Shown here: one piece after another, positions 1 through 11,805 of the stretch
Position numbering within the stretch: the stretch's first letter is position 1
Layout: each line of letters opens with the position of its first letter
NCBI RefSeq assembly: GCF_031143425.1
Contig: NC_090450.1
Location: 169,501,486 to 169,565,485, forward strand
Reading direction: 5' to 3'
Origin: Pleurodeles waltl
Lineage: Eukaryota > Chordata > Amphibia > Caudata > Salamandridae
DNA: 64,000 nt
Translations under genes and position numbers: made by a program
Notes under the pieces: model-generated
Seen by the model: the letters and a program-made list of their open reading frames with translations, nothing else
Databases searched by the model: none
Told to the model about the DNA's origin: nothing

Positions 1-309
1 AGAGGAGCAGGAAGACTATCGCAGGAAGAATTCGGATTTCCGGCTCTATGGTGTCCTCTTTCCTCGTGGAGTGTGTAGAGGTGAGCGTTTTTCATTCGAA
101 ATGTCTGTTTCCGCCGTGTTTTTATCCGCGGTGAATCCGCCCCGGAAAAGGTGGCAGATTGGACTGTTGTAATACTGTGGGCGGTACTTTGTCCTCCGCC
201 TGTCTGTTGGCGGTTACCGCCACGGTCGGAATTCCAACATTTTTACCGCTGGCCTGTTGGCGGTCTTACCGCCACTTTAACACTGTCCACCAGGGTTGTA
301 ATGACCACC
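1..309 (+). mobile_element. 3' terminal fragment of a PIF/Harbinger element
   Basis: This stretch aligns by eye with 18340-18714, the 3' end of the complete Harbinger element in this window. It shares the TCCGCCGTGTTTTTATCC block, the CGCCCCGGAAAAGGTGGC block and the end GGTTGTAATGACCACC. It lacks roughly 90 bases of the subterminal region present in the other copy. Its last bases, read in reverse, give the same ATTACAACC terminal core. It sits in the coding region of an antisense L1, which resumes at 310. The rest of the element lies outside the window, so the target duplication cannot be checked. Confidence 0.8.
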
Positions 310-2405
310 AGTGTTTGGAGCATGGGTAAAATAGGCGTAGTACCTTCGAGAGACCCCAAGGAGGAGTGGCAGTGGCAGTGTCAGATAGTTTCAGCCCCAA
401 CATCCACCTAGCCACCTATTGTAATTAGGAAGCCAGGTAGTAGTGTTCAAAGTTAGGGACCACCAACCCACCACCTGTGGTTGGTATTTGGAGTCTGTGT
501 AATGCCACTCTGCACCTTGTGTTATTCCAGATGAGATCATGTGTAAGGCTGTCTAGTGTGTGAAGAAGGATTGAGGGAGGTATAAGGAAAGGTTAGCAAA
601 GTGATATAACAGGAGGTTGAGCATGAACATCTTAACTAGTGCCACCCTACTGTCCACAGAGAAGATCTTCCAAAACACTGATTGAGAACGTATCAAGGAC
701 ACTGTACGAGTAAGATTACCACCAAATAGATCAGTGGGATCACTATAAAAGTGGATGCCTAGATATTTTAATGTGATGGGTTGCCATATGAAGCAGGCAC
801 CCCGAAAGGAGAAAGCAGGGTGTGGAATGCTAGCAGAAAAAGAGGAAATGCAGGATTTCTCCCAGTTGACTTTAAGCCCAGAGAGTTCTACAAATGTCTG
901 AAATATAGTTTCTAAATCTAGGGCGACTACAAAGTAACAAATCATTGGCGTATATGACATTGAGTGTGTCCCATCACCCAGAGGAATACCCCACGTGTGC
1001 CCATGCATACAAAAGAGCTATAGCTAATGGTTCAATCACCAGTGAGACAAGTAAAGGGGAGAGGGGACAAGCCTGACGGATATCTTTCTGAACCATGATG
1101 ACGTGAGATATCAGAGCCCCTGATTTTACTCGAACTACCGGTTGGGTATATAAGAGTGTCACCAGTCTAATAAATCTAGGGCCTAATCCACAGCGAGGTA
1201 AAACTGCAAAGAGAAAGCAAGGAGTCAAACACTTTCTCCAAGTCAAGGACCTGCTAACCAGATCTGGGCCAGGACTGAGGAGCACTTTCCATAACTCTGG
1301 AAAATCTGCATATGTTCAGTGAGGTGCTACGGGCAGGTCACAAACCCATTCTGATCCGGGTCCATAAGTGAGGCACCAAAGGAGCCTGTGGATCTGCTAA
1401 TATATTGGCGAGTATTTTATGATCAGTGTTTAGAAGCGTAAGCAGGCGATATGAACCAAGAGCTGTGGGGTCACGATCCGGTTTGAGTAAAGATATAAGT
1501 AGAACCTCATGAAGGGAAGGTGGTAAACAGGATGCGTAGAAGGCCTTGCCATAAAGTGTCTGGAGGCGGGGAGCCAGGAGATTGGTGTTGGCTTTGTAAA
1601 ACTTGGTTGGGAAAAAATCTGGTGCTGCAGTCTTACCCATGGCCAGAGCCCATATAGCTTCCTGCACCTCAAATATAGAAATGGCAATGTCTAATTTGGT
1701 TTTCCGATCAGAAGTGATGGTAGGTAGGGGCATGTTAGAGAGAAAAGAGTCAATGGAATGTAAGTCCTTGTCAATAGTGTGCATGTACATTTTGGTGTAA
1801 TGGCGTGTCATCTCAGTGTGTATCATCAATTGTGTATACAGGGGAGTGCCCTCAGATGAGCGAAGCGACAGTATGAGGTGTCTGGGATATTCCTGCAGGG
1901 TAAGCCATGCAAGTATAGAGCCTGCTTTATCTACTGATGCATGCATTTTCACCATGTGCACAGAATAATGAATGCAGCAGAGGCATTCCAGAAGTGCGGC
2001 GTGCTTGCGTTGTGTCGAGTGGAGGTTATGGGGACCCTCAGAATCTGAGACCACTTATATTTCGAGAACAAGAAGATCACGCTCAATGTGAGAAATGTCT
2101 CAATCTATAGCCAGCCTCATGTTCCATGGACATCCAATACAATCGCCCCTGATCACCGACCTAAAGGCGTCCCATTCTATTGAGCAGGAGGAGGTGGTAT
2201 TGACATTGAGTTCAAAATGATCACCCATGGCAGACTAAAGGGAGGATCGAAGAGGCTGCTAATTGTCGTCGCCATGTAGGTATTGGGGGGGGGAGTTGCA
2301 TCCCAGTGCAGACAAATATGCTGTGATTGTGATCTGAATTAGTACGACCTAAGTCATCGGTGTGTGTTATGTGTGGGAGAATATCTGGGGAGCCTACAAT
2401 GTGAT
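310..2405 (-). pseudogene. L1-type LINE ORF2 remnant: end of endonuclease, RT and C-terminal part
   Basis: Read on the minus strand, this is an L1 ORF2. The 2221-2433 segment holds the end of the AP-endonuclease domain (TNSDHNHSIFV, the SDHN motif). The 1338-2054 frame gives the RT entry region (FPTKFYKANTNLLAPRL, then GSYRLLTLLNTDHKILANIL). The 974-1285 frame holds RQACPLSPLLVSLVIEPLA, with Ala for the usual Gly. The catalytic box at 941-952 reads YAND instead of YADD, with a frameshift just beside it. 553-1008 is the RT thumb/C-terminal part, and recognisable coding similarity continues to about 320. Several stops and frameshifts make it a pseudogene. The 3' part was lost where the Harbinger fragment lies (1-309), and the endonuclease is cut at 2405 by another insertion; its N-terminal half resumes at 5174. 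Confidence 0.85.
941..952 (-). other. Defective RT catalytic box (YAND) of the antisense L1
   Basis: The minus-strand bases read Tyr-Ala-Asn-Asp where L1 reverse transcriptases have Tyr-Ala-Asp-Asp. The first metal-binding Asp is replaced by Asn. This is visible directly; loss of catalysis is inferred from the family. Confidence 0.75.
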
Positions 2406-5173
2406 TGTAGGAAAGTACCCTCTTTCTTGGCATGTTTACCCCATTTTCTGCTTGTTGTCCGTGTGTTTGACTGTGTCCACTGGGATCCTGCTAACCAGGA
2501 CCCCAGTAGTTTTCTCTCTCCTGTAAAATGTGCTGCTTACTTCCCATAATTGGCATACTGGTCCCCCCATGTAAGTCCCTAGTATATGGCACTTATGTAT
2601 CCAGGGAATTGTGGTTCCAGAGGATCCCTATGGGCTGCAGCAGTTATTCTGGCACCCACAGAAGGCCATGCACAGGGTTCTACAGGGGTGCCATAGCAGC
2701 GTGCGTGAAAGGGGTGCATGCACCCGTTTTCACACCAGGTCACTGCACCAGGTCACTGTAAGTCACCCCAGTCGTAGGCCCTCTCAGCCCAGAGGGCAGG
2801 GTGCAGCTACATGAGTGTGAGGTCACCCCTGCACTAGCAGAAGTGTCCCCACAAACTCCAGATCCATTTTCTCAGACTTTGTGAGTGCGGGGATACCATT
2901 TTACGAGTGTACTGGACATGGGTCACTACCTATGTCTAGCTACATAATGGTAACTCTGAACCTGGGCATGTTTGGTATCAAACATGTCAGAATTATACCC
3001 CAATACGGTTGCAAGTATTGGAAGTTTGAATCCATGCACTCTGGGGGCTCCTTAGAGGACCCCAGCATTGCTACCACCAGTCTTACAGGGTGTTCTGGGC
3101 AGCCCAAGCTGCTGCCACCCCTCAGTCAGGTTTCTGCCCTCCTGCTGCTTGATCTGTACAAACTCAGGAAGGCGAAACAAAGGATTTCCTTTGGGAGAGG
3201 GAGGTAACACCGTCTCCCTTTGGAAATAGGTGTGACTGGCTTGGGAGGGGTAGCCTCTCCAAGCCACTGGTTTGCTTTGAAGGGCACATTTCACACCAGT
3301 TCAGGGACCCCAGTCCCTGCTCTGGCGCAAAACTGGACAATGGAAGGGGGAGTGATCACTTCTCTTTCCATCACCACCCCAGGTGTGGTGCTCAGAGCTC
3401 CTCCAGAGGGTTCCTTGGTTCTGCCATCCTGATTCCAAGGTTGTCAGGGAACTATGGGATTGTCTGAGTGGCCAGACCAGGCAGGTGATGTCAGAGCCCC
3501 CTTCTGATAGGTGCTTACCTGGGTAGGTGATCAATTCCCCTTTCAGGGCTGTTTAGGGTCTTTCTCTTGGGTGGGTCCTCAGATTTGGCTTGCAAGATTC
3601 CAGCTGAACTCCTCTGCAACCTTCACTTCGACTTCTGACCACTGGAACTGCAACTGGACCCTCCAGGAACTGACAAAGCTGCAGATCCACGAGGAAGACT
3701 CTTCTGCAACATTGTACCCACAACCCCTGCTGACTTTGCAATATTTCCCCAACCGTGCATCCTCAGAAGACAGCAACTCTTTAGCCTGCACAAGAAGGAA
3801 GAAGAAATCTCCCTTGGAGTGAAGGAGTCACTCCCCTGCATCAGCAGGCCCCTACAACAACGACGACCGGCTGTGTGGATCCCCTCTCCTGCATCACTGG
3901 TGGTGGTCTGGAGAGGTCCCTTTGGTCCTCTCTACCACCTGTCCAACTTGGGTGGAGGTAAGCCTTTGCCTTCCCATGCAGGACAGTACCCCCTTGCACC
4001 AAGTCTCTTGCAGCTGCCAAGGCTTGTTGGCATCTCTTCCAAGGGATCTTCAGGTGATGTGCAGTTCCAGCCCCCAGCACTCCTTCCTGCGAAGCACAGC
4101 CCTCTGTGTGTTTCTCCTGCGGCGTGGGATCCTCTTTGTAGTGCTGCATTGGCTCCTTCCCGAACCTTCTGTGTCCTGTGGGCCTCCTGTGGGTGCTGCC
4201 TGGGCATCTGAGGGTTCTCTTCATTGCTGAGGGCCCCCTGTGACTCCCCCTCCTGGGTTGAGTCCTTCTGCACCTTGCTGGTCCCCAGCAGCTCCACTGT
4301 CCTCCAACTGTGAAGATTCCCTTTGCCAAGGCTTGTTGGTGGAACACGCAACCCAGTCTGCCCAGCAAGGGACATCACCTGCATCCTCCAGGAACTCAAC
4401 TCCATCCTCAGGGGTGCAGTGTTGATCTTCCTGTATTCACTGATGACCAACTTTTGCATCTTCAGTGTGGTGGGTAGGGGCTCCTGCAGCCATTGGACTC
4501 TGTTGTGCTTTCTGGACTTGGTTGCCTCTCTCCACAGGTCTTCCTTTACCGGAATCCACTCCTGGAGTCTTGCAGTCTCTTCTGGGTCTTGCATTTCTTC
4601 TCTTTTTTTCTTTGTGGGTGGTTTGGTGAAAATCCAGTGATTTACTCTGCATTCCTGGTCGCTGGGGGGTACTGTGTTACTTACCTTTGTGGTTTTCTGG
4701 TACTCCCCTCTACTCATTTTACTTACCTATGTTGGGCTCCTATGTTCATATTCCATTTTTTAGTATATGGTTTGTGCTCCCCCCAGGGCCACTATTGGTT
4801 ATTGCTATCTGCACTGTTTTCTAACCTTTTCCAAGCCCGTTTCTGATCACTAGTTTATATTTTTAGTGTATTACTTACCTCCTATTGGTGGGATGCCCTT
4901 CTAGTATTCTGTGGTATTCTGTACCAAAAATAAAGTACCTCTATTTTTGTACAACTGAGTTTTTTCTTTCATGTATGTAAGAGCTGAGTGACTGCAGTGG
5001 TATTGCATGAGCTTTGCATGTCTCCTAGATAAGCATTGGCTGCTCATCCACAGCTACCTCTAGAGAGCCTGGCTTCTAGACACTGCCTACACATCACTAA
5101 GAGGGGATACCTGGACCTTGTATTAGGTGTAAGTACCTTAGGTACCCACCACACACCAGGCCAGCCTCCTAAA
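2406..5173 (-). mobile_element. Solo-LTR-like non-coding element (family 1), inserted in L1
   Basis: On the minus strand the element starts at 5173 with the AGGAGGCTGGCCTGG block and the GGGTACCTAAGGTACTTACACC region. It ends at 2406 with the complement of TGTAGGAAAGTACCCTCTTT. Both ends match the family copy at 20018-30550 (TGTAGGAGGCTGGCCTGG; complement of the 30550 end TATAGGAAGGTAGCCTCTTT). The body has no gene I can support. A 261-codon open frame at 3932-4717 on the minus strand resembles no family I know and is not kept in the other copy. A poly(A)-signal-like AATAAA lies at 4928 on the plus strand. The flanking 5 bases (GTGAT/GCAAT) match only in part, so the duplication is decayed or misplaced. 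It splits the L1 endonuclease. Confidence 0.75.
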
Positions 5174-5700
5174 GCAATCTATAGGGACATGTAATTTATG
5201 TGGGCTGGAATAAAAGGAATAAATTCTGGATTGCGGACTCTCCAGACATCTGGCAACTGCCAGTGGGTAAGCTAAGTATTCAAAGCCCTGACATTAGTGG
5301 CAGCAACTGTGTGGGGAAGAGGAGGAAAGGAACCGTCTATTTGTGTGTCAAGCTCACTGTTAAAATCTCCACCAAGGAGCCATGGAATCCCATTCCATTG
5401 CAAGAGCACCTTTAAAAGATGTGTAACGAAGTCCTGCTGATCCGAAGTCGGTGCATAAATAGAGCCTACGAGTATATTGTGACTATCAAGTTGCTCCTCA
5501 AGTAGCATGTAGCGGCCTTCTGGATCTGCAACAGATTTTATTGTGACAAAGGGAGTGTTGGCCCTAACCCATATTAATGCTCCTCTAGAATATTTAGAGA
5601 AATTGGTTGAAAATACAGGCGATATGGAGCCTCCAATCGCCCGGTACGCACAGACCTCAACCCTCCAGTGGCTGAATGAAATAACAGGCAGCTTTGGGTG
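5174..5700 (-). pseudogene. L1 ORF2 endonuclease remnant (N-terminal half)
   Basis: The minus strand encodes the AP-like endonuclease of the same L1 copy as 310-2405. From 5' to 3' it reads YSRGALIWVRANTPFVTIKS near 5590-5530, then VGSIYAPTSDQQDFVTHLL, then the WLLGGDFNSELD box near 5370. GGDFN carries the catalytic Asp and Asn of this fold. The longest unbroken frame is 5272-5508. The domain then runs into the insertion at 5173 and continues at 2405. The upstream limit is uncertain: coding similarity is visible to about 5690 and then fades. Confidence 0.8.
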
Positions 5701-6740
5701 GGACTGCAGGGGCCCTGGTCTTGATTGCAGGCTGGGGGAAGTGCCTTGTGTTGTCTGGGGTGCCCCAAAGATGCCAGGGAGGCACCGATGTCCTGTGCGT
5801 GTGGCAGATCAGCCCACGGACTGCAAGCCCGCCAATGAGGTGAGGAATGCTGGGGCCGCACCAGGCCATCTGATGCCCCTAAAAACAGCTCTCTGAGGTC
5901 ACAGTGAAATACGCCACCAGCGAGTGACAGGTGGTGTGTGGATGATGTTGGGGAGAACAGCATTACTGACAGAATGTGGGGTGATAGGTGTGGAGCCAAG
6001 CTAAAGCACAGCCACCATCTCTGCATGCAGACCACGCCCGCTCCAAACTAACCACTGTTGATAGGAAAATACAATAAATATTGTGACTGATTAGAAAAGT
6101 AAAATTATAGCAGATTGTGACAACAGCAAAGTCACTTGGAGAGTTGATGGTGTGTGTGGAAGAATTTGTTAAGAGGAATGCAATAAGTGACAAAGATATG
6201 AATCTGGTAAAGAGGAAATGGGAAAAGAACATGAGTGGTGCTAAAAAGTCTATTGACTTGGTACATGTGGAACAAAAAAAGGAAGAATGGACAGACCGCA
6301 TGTTAAATTTATTTAACCATGAAAGACAAAATTCTCAATGCCATTTACTAATGTAAGTTTACATACAACCACAGCTTCTTTAACATATACAATTTCTGAT
6401 TTGGATTTTAATAAACCTGACCTTTCACTTGCCAAGGAATTCACACATGCATAATGTTACATAATACATAATTTTACGTATGTAAATACTACTCATGTGA
6501 CCTGGAGTGGTAGTTCAAGAGTGAGGTGGCCTGTAATGTTTGGTAACATCCACAAACAAGTATTGGATATTCACAAACTTGTTTGACCCTTTCCCACTCT
6601 GAAAGTGGTTAAGGAATGGTATAAATAATCTCCTATGTTGGGTGGGGCTTGAAATACTTCATACAGAGTTTCTCGATGAAGGGAAATACTATCCCGATGG
6701 AAAGAATTAAAGAAAGCTAAAAGTGCAACAGCTCATGCAA
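5701..6740. other. Unassigned sequence with one short open frame
   Basis: I recognise no gene or repeat family here. The part up to about 5930 is GC-rich and may be the L1 5' region, but I could not read L1 ORF1 motifs. An 79-codon open frame at 6117-6356 (+) is rich in Lys and Glu (KSLGELMVCVEEFVKRN). It shows no motif I know and has no splice or promoter context. From 6360 to 6700 the sequence is AT-rich without evident structure. Confidence 0.4.
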
Positions 6741-8356
6741 AAGAAATATGTTTCTCGAGGTGTAGAGTCCAAAGTACTTGCCCAGTTAGCTGAATACATG
6801 GAGCACCTGCATCCATCAGGTTTTCTGGTGGTTGCAGGAGACATGAACTGCACTTTCGAACCCAATTCCTTTAATAGTAATTTGACAACCGAGGAGGATT
6901 AACTTTGGGGTATCCCACAACTGAAAGAGAATGTTAACTGCATTGGCTCATGTGCTGCTTCACAGTTGACTTCACTTTTGCTTTAGATTTGGACTAAGAG
7001 CATGTAATGGCCGCACTAGATCCGAATCAAATCTTGTCCCCACTTTTAAGAGAGGACCCTCTTCCAGCAACATTGACTATTTCCTAGTGGATTTTAGGCT
7101 TTGGTCAAGAACTCTAGATATGAAGGTAGAACCCCGCCATGATAGTGATCACAACCCTCTAAGTCTTACTTTAACCAGGCACGCGTTTAGGAGAGTTCAG
7201 AACTCTGAGACCACTGACGTTCCAAGTCCTCTTTTGAATCATAGACAAACCCGCGTCAGCTGGGCAAAAGTAATGTCAAATCCATACTTGGTCAAGGAGC
7301 TCTACTCATCCTTTGTAAAACTATTTTCTAGTTTTGATGAGCAAGAGACTGGTAACATTCCAATTTTAAGTATCCATGCAGAAATGGCAAGCATCCTACA
7401 GGGCATTTTTTACAAGGAAATCACGTCTAGGCACTCCCCCGATTATACTCAGTCAAGGGAATGGTTTATTAAGAACTGTATTCATGCGAAGCTTAATCTA
7501 AAATCTGCCCTCGAAACGCACTCCCAGGGGCCAATTAGGAATGCTAGACTTAGGTATAACAAGGCCTTGGAACTAGCCAAGAAAGATTGGGGACATGATA
7601 TTTGGCAGAGGATGCTGGATGCAATCAAGAACCAAGATAATAGGTCTTTTTGGAGGCTGTTGGCTGCTAGACATAGAGGGGCCAACAATACTGTTGGTAT
7701 GCACATCCACCCTGAAAGATGGGTGGCCCACTTTTCCGAGCTCTATGACTTACCTGTACAACAGGACCTCATGCCTTCACCTCAGGGTGAATTGTGCAAT
7801 GGGGTCAACGATTGTAGAATATCTGCTGATGGTTCTACAGAGGACATTGTCTTTTCAATGGCTGAAACCACAGCCGCTATCAATTCCTTAAGATCGGCAA
7901 GGGCACCCGGCCCTGACAAGATACCAGGGGACTTGTTTAGATCTGAACCCGTCGTTTGGGCATGGTATATAAATACATTGTCAAATGCTATAGCAGCAGG
8001 AGGTCCTATCCCGGAAACGTGGTTTGGGGTGGAAATAATCCCCATATATAAAAAGTGTGATGTGGGTTTACCCACTAACTATAGACCAATTAGTCTCATG
8101 GACAATTTGCAAAAATGTTTTGCTAAGCAAATCTTAGATAGGCTTATGGAATGGGTTCAGGACAAACAGGTAGTATCCCCACTTCAGGCTGGTTTTCGTT
8201 CAATTGGACTCTGGAAACTATAGTACATTTTATGTTTAATTGCCCAGCCTATGTGATTGCACGGAGGAAATGGATTCATCCAATTTGCAGGAACATGGGC
8301 CTGAGACTCTGTAAAGTTGCTTTAAGGATGCTGATGAGAGACGGCTCTCCTTTTTA
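6741..8356 (+). pseudogene. Internally deleted LINE (endonuclease-RT) with a 378-codon open frame
   Basis: The endonuclease end is readable from about 6750 (HPSGFLVVAGDMNCTF, then SDHNPLSLTL near 7140-7165). Breaks lie between 6890 and 7080. The unbroken frame 7087-8223 carries a 200-residue linker and the first RT blocks: SARAPGPDKIPGDLF near 7890, then VEIIPIYKKC, then TNYRPISLMDNLQKCFAKQI near 8075, and SPLQAGFRS near 8190. The next bases jump, in another frame (8151-8357), to a C-terminal module WTLETIVHFMFNCPAYVIAR that follows RT in this type of LINE. The RT palm, including the catalytic Asp pair, is therefore deleted. The clade is jockey/CR1/I-like in style, but I cannot fix it without a search. 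No ORF1 was seen. Confidence 0.75.
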
Positions 8357-9491
8357 GGTCGAGCGTGAGCGTTCGGCCTGCTGTATAGAGTGAGTTCCAG
8401 GGCTTTGATTTGTTAGTTGCAGTGTCCTTCAAAAATCCTTGCTTGCTATTGGTCAGTTCTGCCTCTTTGTCCTGTCTTTTTTCACTTTGGGAGCAGCACA
8501 AAGTACTGTGTAATTACGCTATGTCCTGTTTATCTCTTCTGAAGGGGACTTTTTCTTTCAGTATTGGCCTGTTTGCCTTGCACTGTGGGTGTGTGTTTAT
8601 TCCCTCCTCCCCACCAGCTCCCTCTGTAAACATAAACCAACATCGGAGGGGGGCTTTTCCAGGGCCAGCTCACCCTCACTCTCGCTCTCGCTCTCTTCCT
8701 CTTGTTATTTTCAGTCTGTGTGGCAATAAAAGTCTAGTCAGTAATTTACAACGCTATGAGCTCTAACTCGAGCAAACATGAGACTATTGCATTCCAAATG
8801 CTTTTTGTAATTTGTTCACTCGCCTGGAGCATCGCAAAATGACTTCTCAGCTTCTGCTTTTTCCTATTTTATGTTCTGCTCAGGACCTTTTTTCTTTTGT
8901 ACTTCACACATGAAAACGTTTTTTCAGTGGCTGCAGGCATGCTTTCATCTTGTTTGTTTCCTGCTCTTGTGTACCCTCCCCCACCACCCACCCTTCCATT
9001 CTGAGGTCGGGTCAGTGTTCTAAAGCCCAAAAGACTCCTAGGACTCAGCATCTGCTTTCAGTACCATCCTTCCCCTTTTCTGCAGCCTTGTTTTAAAGTG
9101 TACATTAAAGACAATTAATATGCTCGTTTCTATCTGCTTTTGTTGCGTGTATATTTTTTAACAACTTGTTTGTTATGTAGTGCTGGGTTTTGTTTGGGCT
9201 TCTTTTGGCAACACAAGCACTTTTTCTTTGTTTGCCCTTTCTTAGCAATCAAGCCTCAGCAAAGCTTGCCTTCTGTCTTCTCTTTCCGCTTGGGTTTCCA
9301 TACGGCTGCGTGTAACATAAGCATTCCCTAATTCACAAATGGGTCCCTCGTGCACAGTGAGTGCAGGGTTTACTGGAAGGTTGTAAGGAGTGAAGCCACA
9401 CCAAACGCCCCCACATCTATATCAGCACCGCTGCTGTCCCAGGGACTCCCACCCAAAATACCTTGGAGGCAAGGGGAATTCACAACACTTT
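8357..9491. other. Unclassified LTR-like non-coding sequence flanking the Harbinger element
   Basis: No gene is visible. The segment begins GTCGAGCGTGAGCGTTCGG, has a pyrimidine-rich CTCTCGCTCTCGCTC tract near 8670-8700 and a good AATAAA signal at 8725-8730, followed by ACAACGCTATGAGCTC and CTCGAGC. This is the look of an LTR or a LINE/DIRS terminal region. The remainder to 9491 is T-rich and unremarkable. The Harbinger insertion follows the TTT at 9489-9491. Confidence 0.35.
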
Positions 9492-9506
9492 GGGGGTCAT
9501 TACAAC
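9489..9506 (+). repeat. Left TIR of Harbinger with TTT target duplication
   Basis: TTT at 9489-9491 is the target duplication. GGGGGTCATTACAAC at 9492-9506 is the terminal inverted repeat. The next 300 bases carry many CCGCC/GGCGG cores, likely binding sites for the transposase or its SANT partners (inference). Confidence 0.8.
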
Positions 9507-10086
9507 ATTGGCGGTAAAATCCGCTTACCGCCGTGCAGAAGACCGCCAATACACCGCCGCAGCGGCGGGAGACCGCCACAGCTATTATGACACACATCAC
9601 GGATTCCGCCGAAATTCAGACACCCACACAAGTCCGCCACACCAAAGGTCAGCGATAAATATGCGGAAACAAATCCTCCACGCCAACAGAAACACGCCCA
9701 TGCTATTACGACCCACGAATCCACGCGGCGGTCTTTCAAACGCGGTATTCCACTGGCGGTACACACCGCCGCGCTCAAAATACACACACATTTACAAAAC
9801 ACCGCCACATTGGACAATTACAAATACACACACCTGATACACATACACACACCACTCCCACACACCCAACACAATATAAAACACACACCCACATCACCCA
9901 CAAACCCCTACGACCACAATTTCTGAGAGAAGGCCAGAGAGAGACAGCACAGAATAGATAACACCATCACACAGAAGCACACTACACCATCACCCACACA
10001 ACATCCACGCACAAAACACCACATACCACTACACTCACCACACTCATCAACACATACACCACCCCACACATCACACACACCACCCC
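9492..10086. other. Harbinger left subterminal region
   Basis: This non-coding stretch lies between the left TIR and the first SANT gene. 9492-9810 carries about a dozen CCGCC or GGCGG cores, often as TTGGCGGT or ACCGCC. 9810-10080 is a CA-rich tract (ACACACACC type) that probably holds the promoter or 5' leader of the first gene. No TATA box is obvious. Confidence 0.6.
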
Positions 10087-11550
10087 ATGTCACGCCAAAG
10101 ACACCCCCGCTTCTCCGAGGAGTAGCTCAGGGTCGTGGTCGAGGAAATCATCAGGGTAGAGCCACAGCTATTTGGCTCACAGGTACAGCACACATCCATA
10201 GCCAGGAAGATGGAACTATGGCAAATAATAGTGGACAGGGTCAACGCTGTGGGACAGCACCCAAGAAATAGGGATGACATCAGGAAGAGGTGGAATGACC
10301 TACAGGGGAAGGTGCGTTCCACGGTATCCAGGCACCACATCGCGTTACAGCAGACTGGCGGCGGACCCCCACCTCCTCCCCCACAACTAACAACATGGGA
10401 GGAGCAAGTCTTGTCCATCTTGCATCCTGAGGGCCTCGCAGGAGTCGTTGGAGGAACGGACACTGGTAAGTCAAATCTTCACTATCATATCCCCCACCCT
10501 ACCTGCATGCTATCACACACCCCCACCCTCACACCCTCCCCTATCACCCCAATTCCTCACTAATCTACCCATAACACCAACCACCCATCCCAACCCCAAG
10601 ACATGCATGACACAACTAAGCATGTACACCCATCACTAAAGCATGCCCACTGCACAGACCCTCAACACCCCCCAACCATCAGCACACAAGCCCCCACACA
10701 GGAATGCCTGCACCGGGGTTCACGCACACCCAACCATTGCACACCATGAAACACACACATGCAATAATCATGTACTTATACCCCCGCAGAAACCCAAAGG
10801 AACGTCACCACACCAGAGGGTCCAGACAACACCACTCCACCCCCAGAAGAGGCCCACAGTGACGACAGTAGCTCTGCCCTACTGGATCTTGATGACCAGC
10901 CCGGACCATCGTGGGCCTCAGGACAGTCGGTTCCCCTTGCCCAGCCACAGCCGAACACCGAGCTTACACCCTCTGGTAACCCCAGCACAGCACCCACCCA
11001 GCGGGCCCGTACCTCCCTACCCAGGACAGGTCAATCAGCGGTGTGTCCACCACTACAGGGCACCCAGGGTAACCCACCACCCCAACAACAACAGGGACCT
11101 GGGGGCAGTGGTAGTGGGCACACGGTCCAGGGGACGGAGGCACAGGAACACCGGGGAACTGGGAGGGATGCTGTACGACAGAGGGAGGACAGGCCAAGGA
11201 AACCTACTCTCAACGAGGCCCTATCCTCCATCATGGGAGCATACCACCACTCCCAGGAGACGATGGCAACGGTCCTGGACAAGTTGCAGGAGACCCTGCG
11301 TCTGCAGGAGGAGCAGTATTTGGAGTTCAGGGAGGAGCTCAGGAGCATCGCCTCCGCCCTGGGCACCATCGTAGGGGTGCTGACGGACATTCAAAAGACC
11401 TTGAGGGACACTGTGGCACTCCAAGGGGCCCCTGACACTAGCCAGGACGATGAAATGCCCACCACCTCCGCCTGCGCTAGTGGACAGGACGCCCCACCAC
11501 AGGACCACCACACCAGCACCCCACCCCCTGCAGACGGACAACCACCATGA
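10087..11550 (+). pseudogene. Harbinger Myb/SANT-like DNA-binding protein 1 (two exons, one internal stop)
   Basis: The partner proteins of Harbinger transposases carry a Myb/SANT-like (trihelix-type) domain that binds the transposon ends and helps transposase enter the nucleus (family knowledge). Exon 1 starts at ATG 10087 (MSRQRHPRFSEE) but meets an in-frame TAG at 10123-10125. The frame then stays open from 10126 and shows the domain: ELWQIIVDRVNAVG, then RNRDDIRKRWNDLQGKV, with its conserved Trp residues. A Pro run and a TWEEQVLSIL segment follow. A donor (CACTG/GTAAG) at 10465/10466 and an acceptor (CCCGCAG) at 10789 define a 324-bp phase-1 intron that joins frames exactly. Exon 2, 10790-11550, is acidic, then Pro/Gln-rich, then a helical, coiled-coil-like tail (LQETLRLQEEQYLEFREELR near 11285-11345). 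The single stop is the only break seen. Confidence 0.8.
10466..10789 (+). other. Intron of Harbinger SANT gene 1
   Basis: GTAAG donor and CCCCCGCAG acceptor. The phase-1 junction restores one reading frame from the SANT domain into exon 2. The intron is rich in CCCAC/CACAC runs, similar in composition to the element's 5' leader. Confidence 0.7.
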
Positions 11551-11799
11551 AAGCGGGCCCTGAGATCCAGGAACAGGACAGAGCAAGATGGCAAGACCCC
11601 GCCAGGAAATAAGACCAGCCTGATTGTCCCCCCACTGTCCCACTTTGTTACCCTGTCCAGCTTGGAACTGCCCCAGCTCCACTTCCAATGGCCAGATGTG
11701 CTATGTACCTGTGAGACTAATAGACTGGACTCTGCCATGGACATTCTTCCACCATGATCTCTCCCCATTTCACAACCCCCCTACATTTTTATGCACTTC

Positions 11800-11805
11800 A
11801 ATAAA
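11800..11805 (+). promoter_or_regulatory. Poly(A) signal downstream of Harbinger SANT gene 1
   Basis: AATAAA lies 250 bases after the stop of SANT gene 1 and before the 3' end of the convergent transposase gene. It is well placed to end that transcript. Confidence 0.5.

Noticed and set aside
3932..4717. 261-codon open frame on the minus strand
   Set aside because: It lies inside a non-coding solo-LTR-like element, is not conserved in the copy at 20018-22124 and has no recognisable domain.
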